NCBI RefSeq assembly: GCF_000204055.1
Contig: NW_006768768.1
Span: forward strand, 622,071 to 686,070
DNA: 64,000 bases
Direction of reading: 5' to 3'
DNA from: Melampsora larici-populina 98AG31
Lineage: Eukaryota; Basidiomycota; Pucciniomycetes; Pucciniales; Melampsoraceae
Part shown: piece by piece, positions 10,791-23,062 of the stretch
Numbering within the stretch: the stretch's first letter is position 1
Layout of the letters: every line of letters begins with the position of its first letter
The notes under the pieces: generated by a model
The model's database searches: none
What the model was told of the DNA's origin: nothing
What the model saw: only the letters and a program-made list of their open reading frames with translations
Made by a program: the position numbers and the translations under genes

Positions 10791-13788
10791 ATTTCTGCGG
10801 AAAATCTTAAAAAACCAAAACCTAACTTTTTGGGTCAGGCATCTTAGTAGGAGCATTCCAGGTTCCTGTTGTATCAAGTTGTATTAGATTGTTTATGATG
10901 AAAAGATTTTATCAGAAGTTGATAGGGTTTGGGCAAAGTAAAATTTTGTATTATCAATTTTAGCCCTTTTACAAACAACTCCAACAAACGTCCTGGCAGA
11001 TCCACCGTGAATTCAGACTATGTATAGCTACATATGTATCAATAGGCAAGGATCTCAAATGGAGTTGACCGGACAGTGAATCTGATTGCAGGAGATCACA
11101 TGTTCTTAGTAAAACTTGGTGGTTCACATTGCACATCCCGTCATTTTTTGGACCTAGTGTCTGTAAATGTCATTATGTATGAGCAGTCTGGGATACATAT
11201 CAAGGATGAGAAAGGCTCTCTCAATTTGATGTGTTGTATCTTGATGCTGATGATGTAGAACAACAAGGAACGGTGTATATAAGCAGCATGCCTAAGACTA
11301 TAGCTATACACACAGTCTTATAGTATGACCCAAGTTAAGATACTTACTTCCTCTCTCAAACTATGATGAATTGGTACAATTGAGAATATGCTGATGTCAC
11401 AATCAGAGAGTTCTGATAAGGAAGCAGTCCGGTGCTTAGTTATTTCAAGTACCTGTTAGATTGTTGGATAAGGATAAAGAACAGGACATATATTATAGTA
11501 CAATGAGGTTTGTACCAGAATGGCTCCTCTGGATCTGTCAAGTCAGTGCTCTGTCACAAAGAGTTCACAAACAATGAGGTCATAACAGAGGACAATCAGG
11601 GGGAAAACTTGGAGGTCTCCTCTTAAAAAACATTTCTCATTGTCTCTTGGTAAAATTGCATGCACTTGGTTCCCAAAGTGCCTCTGGGGTTTGTTAAGGT
11701 TATTTCCCCCAGGCACTGAGGGGATCTGATTAAGTTAGCATACATGCCTACTTGGGTCAACTTCAAAAATTTGCATGCACTGAAATGTATCTCTTTTGTG
11801 GGCAGAGCATAAAAACATAAAGGAGTAGAATTATCTTGAACACCAGGACTTATGAAGGTCACATATAAACCCAATTCTAAAAAGGCTGGAACAGTGGAGT
11901 GATTAATGATAGGGATTCAAATAAATTGCGCCAATAAATTGGTCACACGATAGTAGTAACCATTGACCATACCTTTATATTCATCATGTCTCTTGGCATC
12001 ATCTATATTTGTGTCAAAAATCTACATCACCTTCTGATCTTTTTGATTCATTTTACTTTGCTTTCTCTGAGTTTTTCAGTAGAACTCCCTTAATTTTATT
12101 TTTCCTATTATTCTGATATATGTATGTGGTATTTACCAATGCAAAGAGTAGATGACTTAAGTCACATACCATTTTGTCAGCAAAAATAACAACCAAGCCC
12201 AATTTGAGTGCGCTGGCTACCGAGTGAGAATAAGGCGGAATGGGCACTGAGGTGAATCACTCATCCTTTCACTGGGTGAGTAATCTTATGCTGTTATCAT
12301 GTCAGACAGATCACATCATTCTGATGTAAGATGGCTCAACTTGTCATGATGTGAGCCATCACCTTGAGGATACGTGGTCACATGAGGTGAAGCTCACGCT
12401 GGCTGGCACGTGCAGGTCACAGCGGGTATCACAGGGTAGACAGCGCGTTTTTATTGGCAAACTCATAATCCATGTGAGCTTCACGTGCCAGCTGCCCCGT
12501 GATGTATATAGATGATTACCCTGTGCAATATCCATCAATGATCACAATAGGCATTTTCTCTCTCTCATTGAGAGATAATCACATCTGTGTCGTCACCGCT
12601 TTCGAACAGAAAGCAATGACCTATAGAAAGATGATATGCAGACGAAGTATGTTGTGAAAGAGTTCTCGGCACACCTGTTGAATGACGTCGTATAAAAACC
12701 GCAAGTCAAATCATTATTGTTCATGGAACCACCGTTACGAATGCTTCGATCAGGGATGCAGGAATGAATACCGAGTATGAGTATATACTCAGATGAACCG
12801 CCATGATACATACATACATAGCCTTGCAGGTGCTAAAGTGACCATCCGAAGGGAAGTAGGACCAAGGTGACCATTCAAAGGGCACCGCACTTTAACTTGT
12901 CCCGACGTCGGCAGAGATTATAGTCCGGCGATAAAGTGATAATCATGAGAAAAATATTCTTTAGTTCGTGTTTCTCGTGCTCAAGCTCCCTACCAAATTC
13001 TTAGCACTGTTACGAAGAATATTTAGATATACATACTTTCAGCTTATCATCAAACTTAAAGTCCCCCCGCCCGATGACTCAGTCGCGGGCGGGGTGGGCT
13101 TTGATACGTTTGGATATACTTACTTGCTTGTCCCACTGCAGTCAGCGTCTTACCAGACGGTCTGAAGAAACTTCCATGGCATGGGAAGGCGTCCGATCAT
13201 GCTTGCCTCTTCGTTTAAGCTTCAGGTGATGGATCTCGAGCAACAGAGGTTCATGAACGCATTGGAAGGCTAGAAATGTCCTCTCGGCGCGAAGGCTGAA
13301 ATCTTGTCATCACAACCCTACTCAAGCGCTTTAGATATAATCATCGCAGCGGTGAATCCTCGATGACGATTGGCGAATTTTTGCACCGGTGACTCCACCT
13401 ACATATCTTGATTCTTCGCTGTCTTGGAAGTTGGTCTTTCATGTCGGTTCATCGCTGGCCTGACTCGCTCTCACCCGGTGAGCAAACTCGGTTAATAGAT
13501 CTCGAGTGTGAAAGGAATAAGTCAATTTCTCTCGGTCGTCGATTTAATATTTGGCCGTGGTTGAGTTGCATTTCGCCGTTGTCTCTCGAAATAGACATTT
13601 AAGATTGATAAGACTCGGTGCTCGTTACTTCGTTATCCTGATCTGGGTTTTGTTATCCTGATTATTTATTCTGATTTCCGTCATCAGTCATCGTTTCCAT
13701 CTCATCCAAATCAGAGCCAATCGCATTCATCACGTGTTTTTGCCCGGCAGAGCGCTTCCTCATACTTTGTCGTATAGTGGAATTTATC
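10791..13788. other. Gene-free stretch upstream of TBC gene 1
   Basis: No gene is recognisable. Short open frames on both strands lack homology or consistent splice structure. The part 12240-12560 has several small inverted repeats (for example GTGAGCTTCAC and CACGTGCCAGC occurring in both orientations), probably old element debris. The last 300-400 bp probably include the promoter of the rightward TBC gene. Confidence 0.45.
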
Positions 13789-15701
13789 ATGAGTCACTAT
13801 TCTCGATATCAATTTCCTTTGATGTCCGATACGGACTCTACCCAAGAATCCACCTCAGTCACACCTTATCGCCAAACAGACTCTCATGGTATCGTAAATC
13901 ACCAGAGCTTTACTTCAATTTCAACTTTCACTTCGACCTCCAGTGCGACTACGAATTCCACCCGTACGGCCTCACAAAACCTCAACGCATCTTCATCCAC
14001 CCTCACATCCGTTGTGCCGACGCGTTCAACAAGTTTCATCAATCCCCGGTCTAGTACGGCAACTTTAGATGCACCACTTAAGAAATTCACCTCCCAACCA
14101 CAGCGGTTACCCAACCTTGTATCAGAAGAGCCAGACACAAATTTAGAAGTACAGAAGGTCTATGCCTTCTTGGATCAAGTAGGGATACCTGCGGACGGAT
14201 TCACCGAAGGATGGGATTGTACAGAAGATAGCAAACGGATCTCAGCCCAGTTCGTGGGCTATCAAAACCAACGATCGAAGGACCAACAAAGCACAGATGT
14301 CTCCGAACCTCAACTACACGTATTGCGAGACGCAGATCGATATGGTTTCTTCAGTCGCTCCAAACCAAAAGCCCTCGTACAATTACAGTCTGCTTCGTTT
14401 TTCCCTTCTACTTCTGCTTTTACTTACTCTTCCTCACCCGATCCAATGACCCCAGAAACAAGAGAAGAGCCAGAAGTGGACAATCAAATCGAATCAAGGA
14501 GGATCTCAAAATGGAGTGCAATGCTTGAAGGCGATGTACGAGATGGAGGATCAAATATTCTTTCTTTCAGACTGTCAAATTATTGGAATTCACACAGGGA
14601 AAAGTTCATAAAACGTTGTTATAAAGGTATCCCAGATCGTTGGAGAAGAGGTGGTTGGGATTTGTTGATCAGAGAGTTTGGAGACAAAATTGGTTGGGAT
14701 AAGGGACAAAGTGCCGACAGACTATATGAGAGGTATGCTGAGGCTTCGATGATTTCCAGTGACCATGATGTTCAAATTGATTTGGATGTACGACGAACTG
14801 TCGATGGGCATATCTTTTGCTATACACCTTATGGTCAAGAGTACGTCGTGTTTTTGACCGTGTTATGAAGGAAGAAATATTGACTGACTTTTCTCTCTTT
14901 AACTTTAGTCAACGGGCTTTATTCCAAGTACTTCATGCTTTCGCATCGTACTGCGAAACCTGTGGATATTGTCGAGAAATGGGACCGATTGCAGCAACGC
15001 TATTGAACTATTTTGATGTCGAGGTTTAGTCATCTTCTTCTCAACTTTTAAAAATCCTCTAATAAACTGACCCACCGAACTCTGGTCTACAACCACAGAT
15101 GGCGTATCTATGTATGGTCAGATTACATGATTGGTACAATTTTCACGAAATCTTTGCTGCTGGATTTCCTGGGCTAGCAGAATCTTTTTACATCCAGGAA
15201 AGATTGATTGAATATCTCTTGCCAGACGTTTATCAGACTTTTGTAAGGGTTTTATCATTTTTCCTCTGGGTGGATTCGACAATTCTAGATATTGTTCACC
15301 AGCACTAATGCTCTGTTAATCCAAATACGCAACAAAAGGTCCAACAAAAGATCAAATCTTCGTCATACGCTACTAAATGGTATCTGACGCTTTTCACCGG
15401 AACTGTTCCTTTCCAAGCTCAACTGAGACTGTGGGACGTTTTCTTTCTGCGTGGAATGGACGTCTTGATCTTGGCATCAGTCTCAATAATCTATGCTCTC
15501 CGGAATGAGATAGGTCCTGGTAATACCCGAGAAACGATACAGACCAAATTAAGCTTCGGGTTTGGATTAGAGTCTAAATCTATATCACTATGGATTAGAT
15601 CCATTAGGAAATTGGCGGAAAGAAAAGATGTTAGAAAATTGGTCAAAGCTTCGAGACTCGAATGGAATGCTGGAACAGATAGAAAATCTTTGAAGAGATA
15701 A
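13789..15701 (+). CDS. TBC-domain (Rab-GAP family) protein, catalytic Gln replaced
   Basis: The 557-residue product has exons 13789-14840, 14909-15023, 15099-15242 and 15339-15701. A Ser/Thr-rich leader (about 1-110) precedes a conserved region and a C-terminal TBC domain starting near CYKGIPDRWRRGGWDLL. TBC domains speed GTP hydrolysis by Rab GTPases with an Arg from IxxDxxR and a Gln from YxQ. Here the Arg motif is present (IDLDVRR, Arg336), but the second motif reads GYCREM, placing Arg373 where Gln belongs and Glu374 where Gly belongs. The paralogue at 23063 has GYCQGM. Each change needs one base (CAA to CGA, GGA to GAA). Intron positions and phases equal those of the paralogue, so this is a gene duplication. 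The product may bind a Rab without activating hydrolysis. The start was set at the first ATG, opening MSHYSRYQF. Confidence 0.85.
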
Positions 15702-17093
15702 GCATTAGTGAACAAAGTTCATATTGTGACCTTGCTATTTATTCAATTACTTGTTTTATTTCTTTCATCAGACATTTTATATGTGAACAGTCTAATTTTT
15801 CTTCTGCTCTTTTACTTATCAATTGCCTCAAGATTACATGTCTTTTTATGTACGGATTTTTTCTGCTTCCTGCTGTACAAGTAGTATTGTTTGCTGTGCA
15901 ACCTACATTGTAGTCGGATGTGGAACCAGTGTCGAAACCTGTCCTGCTTGTGTAATTTGATGTGGGAAGACTCCACCGAGGGTGGTTACAGCCTCTCCAG
16001 AGATGGAAGACATTCGTTCCTGAAACACCCGGCCCCGCTCCATGTCCAGTCTTCCTTGTCCCTCTCCCCATTACATCCTCTGAAAGATCACAATTTCCTG
16101 CATTACAATCAAGCCCATATCACAAAAATATGTGGACAGATTTGATAGCCTTGCGCAAAAAACACTTCCGGTAACATGTCAACCATCTAGTCACAGGTTT
16201 CTTGCAGATTTTCTGCCTAATTCCCTCAAAACCACTGAAGGCACCCCCTTTTTAGTGTGTATGGTGCGTGGAGGCAAGAGCTTGGCAATTTGGGATCAAG
16301 TAAATACTTGATAAATTGCCCTTTTGGCCCCACCAGCTCAAATTTCAGAACCTTTGATCAGGTTGGATTCTGGAGGTTTCATCCAAATTTATAACACCCT
16401 GTCTGTTGCTGTCAAATGGCTTCCAGAGTATTGCCTGAGTAGCTATGGAGACATATGTAGTCAATTTTTGGGAGGATTTTGTCAAACCAGAAAATTTATG
16501 TGATGTATCACATGTGATTTACTTATTTAGATGAGCAAGGAGCTCAGCAGACCTGTATGTACATGATAGCTAAAAATTTACTCATCTTGTTGCACACATG
16601 TAATGTGGGTTTCATGGCTCAGGTGTGCAGTGCATCATGATCAAGTCTTTATGACCAATTATGCTTACAATAATTTTCCTTGCTCAATTTAAGGGAAGTT
16701 GTTTGATGTTTACAGCATAGAATTCAGCAATCACCTTGAAAGTGTAGCCAAGTCACCAGCTTGCCAAGGATTTATTGGTGTTTTGGATCTGCTTTTAAGT
16801 AGAGAAAGTAGGTAATGGAACACTCATTTTCCTGAGGTCTGATTGTCTTAGACTTCATATTGAGTGGTGCATTAGTTGTTATCAACACCTTGTCATGGTA
16901 CCCATGCAGGAATCATCTCAATCCTTTTGTCCAATGTGTAAAATTGCTTTTTGCACCATCAACACTATGACTATGCTTTGAGAAGCCTCCTCTCATATCC
17001 CAAATTTGACCCCTGTTGTCCCAATGTTTCCTGATTTGTGATCACACTAATGCTTTTTGAGTACAAATAAGACACTTTGTCTATTACACATTA
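15702..17093. other. Gene-free stretch
   Basis: It holds the 3' flank of TBC gene 1 followed by unique-looking sequence without a credible gene. The longest open frame (15739-16071, minus) has no recognisable domain and overlaps the TBC 3' flank. Confidence 0.45.
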
Positions 17094-17277
17094 CAGTCGA
17101 CTCTTGATGTAAGCATATCAATGGTCAACAGATACACCTTGCCTATATCGCGCGATGCATAATTTCAAAAGCATAATATGCCTGTTGGGCCCATGTATAC
17201 CAAAAAAAATCCCGCAAAAACCTATGCATATAGCGAGATATGTCTACGTCGAGCTTGCTTGCATCAAGAGTTGACTG
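17094..17277. mobile_element. Tc1/mariner-type MITE, 184 bp, TA-flanked
   Basis: The ends are inverted copies: CAGTCGACTCTTGATGTAAG at the left and CAGTCAACTCTTGATGCAAG at the right, with two mismatches. A TA dinucleotide lies immediately outside each end (17092-17093 and 17278-17279), the signature of Tc1/mariner/pogo insertion. There is no coding sequence. Confidence 0.85.
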
Positions 17278-18483
17278 TATCAAAAGCTTCAAGTGATGTT
17301 CAATCTATGATACTTGTGCCTTGTGTAACAACCCATCATCCACTTCCCAAATACGTTCTTGTGGTGCTTTTGTCTTTGTTGGCCCAGTTCTGCGCGGATT
17401 GCAACGTATACGGAAGGTTTCAACTTGGGTTGTGTTGTGATACCTTCTCTTTCCCATTTTTTATGTTGCATCATCCCATTGTCTACTCATGTTATGTGAC
17501 ATTGTCACTTGTCGATTGTAAAGAGATGAAAATAACTTCCTATGGTACTTCATAGACAAAGACCATGTTTGTGAATGTTATTCCTTGGAGTCAATACACC
17601 TGTTAGTTTTTAAAAACATCCCATAACTAGCCTCTCTCAACAAGAGGTGCACCACAAAAATGTTACCATACCCTCTTAATCATCTGCTAGGCACATTAAC
17701 CAAGGGAAAATATGTTGAGCCAATGTACACCAATACATATGGTAGAGAAACCATTACTACACCTTGGCCAGTTAGCAGTGACAAGCCAAGAAGCCTTTAT
17801 TTGCCAAAAATTGCAGCGAACAGAAACTTTTACTGCTTTAGCTTGCACTCAGAGTTTAAGAAGGTTCTAAAATATGTTGAGCCAATGTACATTTGTTATG
17901 AGCCACTATTAGGCTATGCTTGTACTGAGTCCTACTCGAGACTATACTGTGCCTGTCAGAGATTTTCCCAAACCTGCAGCGAACAGAAACTTTCACTGCT
18001 TTAGCTTGCACTCAGAGTTTAAGAAGGTTCTAACCTAGAACATCCTCAAAGGACAATTTTCCTAAGGAAGGAAAATTTGTATATATATATTTGATGTTAT
18101 AAAGAATATTGGTATAAGCTCAAGATACAAAACAAAGGTAGATAGGTGAAACAACATGTTTGAAAGGGTTTCTCACAACCATTGTGTATTTTGATTGACC
18201 ATGCCATGCAGGCAGGCCCTCAACCATGTCAGAATCAGATAGGAGAATGTCCAGATGATGAAGGGAAAATGATGTTGAACATGTGGAGCAACATCATTAA
18301 ATATTGTACTGGATCTGAACACAAAACAAACTTAGTATAGGAAAAATCCATGAACAACACTCACCGTGTCCATGTAGGGTTTGCTTGTTGACAAGCAAAT
18401 GCTACCCCGCAGTGACTACAAGTATCTTATGATAATATTGAGAACTTGATTTTGTCCCAAGTCAAATGACAAAATTATCAATT
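17278..18483. other. Gene-free stretch with a degenerate tandem duplication
   Basis: No gene is seen. The segment 17700-18035 holds two imperfect copies of a unit of about 163 bp: ATATGTTGAGCCAATGTACA occurs at 17709 and 17873, and CAGCGAACAGAAACTT at 17814 and 17977. Confidence 0.5.
17700..18035. repeat. Two imperfect tandem copies of a ~163 bp unit
   Basis: Two anchor motifs recur at the same spacing. The most conserved part is CTTTAGCTTGCACTCAGAGT followed by TTAAGAAGGTTCTAA. It is non-coding. Confidence 0.65.
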
Positions 18484-19638
18484 CTATTCAGAATTCTTCT
18501 TAACTGATTGTAATTTCTTTGATTTTCTTACCAAAATGAGCTTGTACTGATTGCTCTCTGTCTTCTTTGAAGGATACATGGCATCTGATTGAGTCCTGGT
18601 GGCTTTGCTTAATTGATTTTGGTGACAGCACAGGAATGAATGAGTTAAAATCTGAATTGAGGAAAGTTGTGGTGACCAAGTCCGCAAATTCCTTCAATTG
18701 TAGATTTTGTTCACATTACATTAACAATGGGTTCACAGGTTACCCTCAGGCTACCCTGTCTATTTGTTGTATGTATAACACATATATACATACCCAAGAG
18801 TCCCTTTCAAAGCATCTGCTATCTTTTATTTTATTCATATCTCTGGCTCCTGGCTCCTGGCTCCAGACTGATCACTGCCAGACCTGGCAGAATGGGTGCA
18901 TCAAAGCAATTCAAGCCAGTGAGTTGCCAGCGGTAAGAGCTTTGTCTTCCAACAAACCTCCTGCTCATGTTCAGACTCAGAGCTTGTTCTCAACACATGG
19001 TTCCTCTTGAATCGGCTGAATCTCTTGTGGGTCTCCCTCATGTGGAATAATTGAGCAACTAATGTAATTGCAATCAAATTTCTTTCTAACAGAGAGCTCA
19101 ATTAGAATTCACTCAACAACCACAACTCAGCAAAATTCTCATCTAACATGTACCATTACAACACCAATTGATTCCACAAGCGGAAAGGGAAACAAGACAA
19201 ATATTGAGGATCCAGAGGACTGAGTAGGCCAAAAGACCCAAGACAAACAAACCCGTTGAAGGGGGGTAGCAGAAACAAACACAAAATAGTGTACTTAGTA
19301 ATGTGCAACCTCTAAGATCCACTCTCTAGAGAAATTGCTTACTTTGAGGTGGACTGCACTTCTTTATTTGCCACATACCCCTTGGTAACTGCCCCCGGAG
19401 ACAGCCCCTGAGCTGGTTGTTGTTGGACCAATGCTGTTTGCTGATCAAGTGGAGCTGGGATCACTTTTTGGTAAGTTTCTTGTGCATTTCCTCCAGAATG
19501 GTGGTTGTTTGAGTGAGGAACTTTCTGATATTTCCCTCTACTTTGGTGTCTAGACTTCCAGTGGTTGGTGGAACTGCTAGCTTTTGACTATGCAGGACTT
19601 TGGACTTTTGGTTGCTTTTAATGCACACAATCTGAGGC

Positions 19639-21400
19639 TTAATTCCCAGTCCTGAAGTTCCACCCTGATTTTGGCATGCCCGGTCTGTAAGGGTTACTCA
19701 AGATGTGTGTGAGATCCCCAGACTTATTGTGATGAAACTTAGCCAGCACTTCAATCTTGGTATCCAATACAATTGGTAAGATGACACAATCCAACACTTT
19801 CTTTCCTTTCTTCTGTTTTTCACCTGGTATCTTGGAAAGTTGATGTCTAAATACTGAGGTTTGAATCATCAGGTGGTATTGTAACACTACCATCCAACAG
19901 TTACATCTCTGGCCCATTCTAGTCACAATCTTGACATCCTTTGGGATCCATTTAACATACTCCTGGGGCTGTACAGTTCACCTGCATATCTTGCTTGGAG
20001 ATTGCTCGCCTCCACAGATTCACCAAATTCCATGTTCTGGTCACTGTCCACTTCAGCCTGAATCATCCCTTTTGAAGTATAGCCTTTCAGCAACTCAGGA
20101 TCTTTTGTGCCTTGGCAATCATTGTTCTTACGTAGGAATATGGAGAGGGGGACGTAATCATTCATCTTTTTGAAGGGTTTTGCCTAGTGTTTAACTTTAG
20201 GTAAGTTAGGTAAATCATAGGCTCTAACATTCTTCATTCACACTGAACCAAACCTTATTAGATTTGGAGGTCTCTTCTTCTGAGCTAGACAAAGAATCCA
20301 AATCAGAAGAGTCTGAATCTGCTGGGTTCTCTATTGAGAAAGAAGGTGAATCTGAGTCCAAGTCAAACCTTTTGGGCAGTGAGTCCAAATCTGAACCAGA
20401 GGACAACAAAGAGGAGTCTGAAAAGGCTTTCTTCTTCCCCTTTTTCCTTTTCTTGTCAGTCTGCTTCTTCTTTCCGGACTTGGAGGGTTTCTTCCTTGGC
20501 TTATCTGCCTTCCTTCCTTTCTTCCTCTTTGGCTCAGGAGTAGTGTTTGGATTGCCATGCTTGTCATAAAATCTGTTGCGTAGCCTCTTCACCTAATTCA
20601 GATGACTGGCTTTGACATCCTGTATGATCTCCTCCAGCCAGGCAACCCTTCCCAAGTCTTGCCTTTGGATTTTGTATCTTTCTTCTTCAAGCTCAAAGAT
20701 TTACTCAATGGAGTGTAATCTGTCATGAATAAAGGACACCAAGAAGGAACCAAGCTTGGGGCAGTCAGCAATGAACTATGCAACAACATCCTTGGTGAAA
20801 GCCTGACTAAGCACCAGTTCTTGTACTCTCTATGAGTAAAAATTACTCAGATGAAGATCCCCTGGGGGCCTCCCTAACACTTTGCAGTGGAGTGCATAGC
20901 ACATCAATGGGGGATCACTCAACTCCCAAGAGGAGAACATACTCTAACAAGTAGGAAGTCTAACAACTCTTACAGTAAGCTGCAACTTACATCTATCTGA
21001 GTCTTCAGAACCCTCATCTTCACTCAACTGATCTCCTTCTGCTTCATCTTTGTTGTTTCCCAACAAAGAAACTTCAGACCTTTGGTGGTGATGCCTGGAT
21101 ATTGGTACTTCAGTATATTTTGTGTTTTTGAGAATCATCTTGATGGGCTCTCTAGTAGATTTTGACAGCAGGATCTCCGGTTGCTCCTTGTGGTTTTTGT
21201 GGTTTTTGTTAACTTACTCTCTTCCTCCTTCTCCCCCTATGCTCTCCAAATCTTCTTTGTCTGATTCAATCAACGTAGTGTCCTTATTGATGAGCTTGTT
21301 ATCTCCCGCTGCGGCACAACATTTTGTTCTTCTGGTTGCAGGTTCTTTGACAAAGCTCTTATCTTACCCATATTTTCCTTCTTGCTTGATTTATGGCCAC
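19639..21400 (-). pseudogene. Decayed gene with several Gln-to-stop changes
   Basis: A minus-strand protein frame can be followed from 20940 to 20224 through four internal stops at 20832-20830 (TAG), 20778-20776 (TAG), 20703-20701 (TAA) and 20595-20593 (TAG). Every one is a single C-to-T change from CAG or CAA. Protein-like context continues across each stop, for example IADCPKLGSFLVSFIHDRL, ERYKIQRQDLGRVAWLEEII and VKRLRNRFYDKHGNP, followed by a Lys-rich basic block and a Ser/Asp/Glu-rich acidic tail. Coding-like fragments continue in shifted frames downstream (20165-19923) and upstream (about 21370-20944). I do not recognise the family. It may be a multi-copy, transposon-associated gene. 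The limits given are approximate. Confidence 0.6.
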
Positions 21401-21707
21401 TGAACCGTTCTTTTTAGAGAGAAATCAATGAATACAAAGGATGGTTTCTAATTGATCTCTTAATGGGAATATATAGTCTTCTTGAGGATTTCTATGTGAT
21501 GTAGAATTTTTTAAGAACTATTCCCCAAAGTCTTTTTGAAAGAAGAGCAAGAAAGATGGGCAATGAGTAGAACTTTGTGCTTCTCAGAGAGGAGTGGCAA
21601 TTGGAAGCATGGGAGATGAAAGTTTTTGTCTCTGCTTCCAGCCACGCTTCTGAATCTACTAGTGTGAACTGAGCACACACATGTGGAGTGTGCACCCTTG
21701 TAAACTT

Positions 21708-22206
21708 AGTCAAGGGAGGGACTTTTGGCTAATGTCATGTTTTTATACTCACAACAGCAAGATTTTTGGTAATTTTTCTGTTTTTGCCCGTTATGAGGGT
21801 CACAGACCTCATCAAATCTTGCCTGCTTTGGCAAGGATGTTCATTTGCACCTTGTACATGTCCTTGTGTGTTTTTTGGTATCCACTGTATTGATTGAGTC
21901 CACTCAGAAGAGTTGTAAAGTAAAAAGTGTTAGCTGGAACACCAAATTTGATACAGGACCACTAAAGTGTGCTGCTGTGCCCAAAAACACGCTGTCAAAG
22001 AATCCCAATAGCATCAAATATATCCACAATGAAGATCTGAAACCAGGACCAGGAGAAACACAAGATGTCAAGGAAGCTCAGTGCTGTTGAATGTAAGATT
22101 CTACAAGGTTTGGAACCCTCAAAATGGCCAAAAACGGAAAAGTGGCCGAAAATCTTGCTGTTGTGAGTATAAAAACATGACATTAGCCTTAAGGCCCTCC
22201 TCAACT
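21708..22206. mobile_element. ~500 bp inverted-repeat element (MITE-like)
   Basis: The arms at 21708-21830 and 22085-22206 are inverted copies. The most conserved stretch is GGCTAATGTCATGTTTTTAT continuing as ACTCACAACAGCAAGATTTT, followed by a weaker zone up to GAGGGT. The loop of about 250 bp is non-coding. It lies between the decayed gene at 19.6-21.4 kb and the coding-like remnant at 22.26-22.85 kb, as if it had split one gene. I found no target duplication by eye. Confidence 0.75.
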
Positions 22207-22255
22207 ACTCGGGCGGGGGGGGAACTTTGATAAGTTTAGCGCTCTTGTCTGCTAC

Positions 22256-22850
22256 TCACTTGTGCCATCCAAAATGGACTCGAGTGTACCGTCGCGGGCT
22301 TTGGGAACACTTGCAATATCTTTTAAAGAGGGAATTTGGGAGCCAGGATAAAAGAAACATACATATGTCTAAACCCATGATGTCCACTACTGTATTATAC
22401 CTGTAAGGTTTGAATTTGTTGATATCTGCCTGCTGGGTGATGAGTGTGGAATTAGTTGGGAGGGGGTGGAGGCTGGGCTGGTTTTGGTGAGGTTGTCCAT
22501 ACACTGGGTCTAAAGTGGAAGGGGAAGTGAAATGTTCTTCTTTGAGGGCTTTGATTTTTTCTCTAAGCTCTTGAATTGTGTTCATAAAAATGATTGTCAT
22601 TGTGATGACGCTTTGGAGGAGACCGACCATCTCTTGACGCCTTTTCGGTTCATGGATGACAATGCCTTTTCCATAGTGTTTCGGGTATCGCCTGGTTTTC
22701 TTTGCGAGTATAGCATGTGAGGGTTCGGTTGATTATCCATGTCTTTGTGGGGAGTACCACACTGGTTTTTTGATGGATTGGGAGCGGAAAGTAAGGAGGA
22801 GAGGACAGATGATTAAGATTGATTGACTCCCAAAAGGGTTCTTCGCCAGT
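22256..22850 (-). pseudogene. Coding-like remnant, possible 5' part of the decayed gene
   Basis: A minus-strand frame of about 124 codons (22630-22256) extends upstream without its own ATG. It contains YPKHYGKGIVIHEPKRRQEM and an amphipathic helix IQELREKIKALKEEHF. A GT donor follows KFKPYR. Its strand and position match the decayed gene at 19.6-21.4 kb, so it may be that gene's first exons, separated by the inverted-repeat element. The family is unknown. Confidence 0.4.
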
Positions 22851-23062
22851 CAAGGAAAAACCGGAGATACATACTTATATGAACCGGGGCAAAAGCCGGT
22901 GGATGAAAGCAAATCGTGAGCTGGTGTAGCGGGTGACGTATAAAGTCGTGATTTGACATTTCAGTCAATCAAATCAAATCAATTCAACTATCAAATCAAA
23001 TCAAACAATTCTCATTGCAATCCAACCAATCCATTTTAAGCATTCATACTTACTTACATATT

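Noticed and set aside
4100..11345. Possible solo LTRs near 4100-4270 and 11230-11345, sharing GATGATGTAGA and CAAGTTAAGAT.
   Set aside because: Shared blocks are short, and no TG..CA ends, primer-binding site or target duplication could be fixed.
13408..13602. 64-codon plus frame, considered as an upstream exon of TBC gene 1.
   Set aside because: It does not splice in phase to the TBC start, and the paralogue has no corresponding exon.
15739..16071. 110-codon minus frame past TBC gene 1, considered as a retrotransposon gag fragment.
   Set aside because: No zinc knuckle or other gag motif is present, and the frame has no flanking protein-like context.
18567..19010. 147-codon plus-strand frame with Cys and hydrophobic stretches.
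   Set aside because: Low-complexity (repeated CTGGCTC) and no domain, starts in the middle of unclear sequence, and overlaps minus-strand coding-like scraps. Not supported as a gene.
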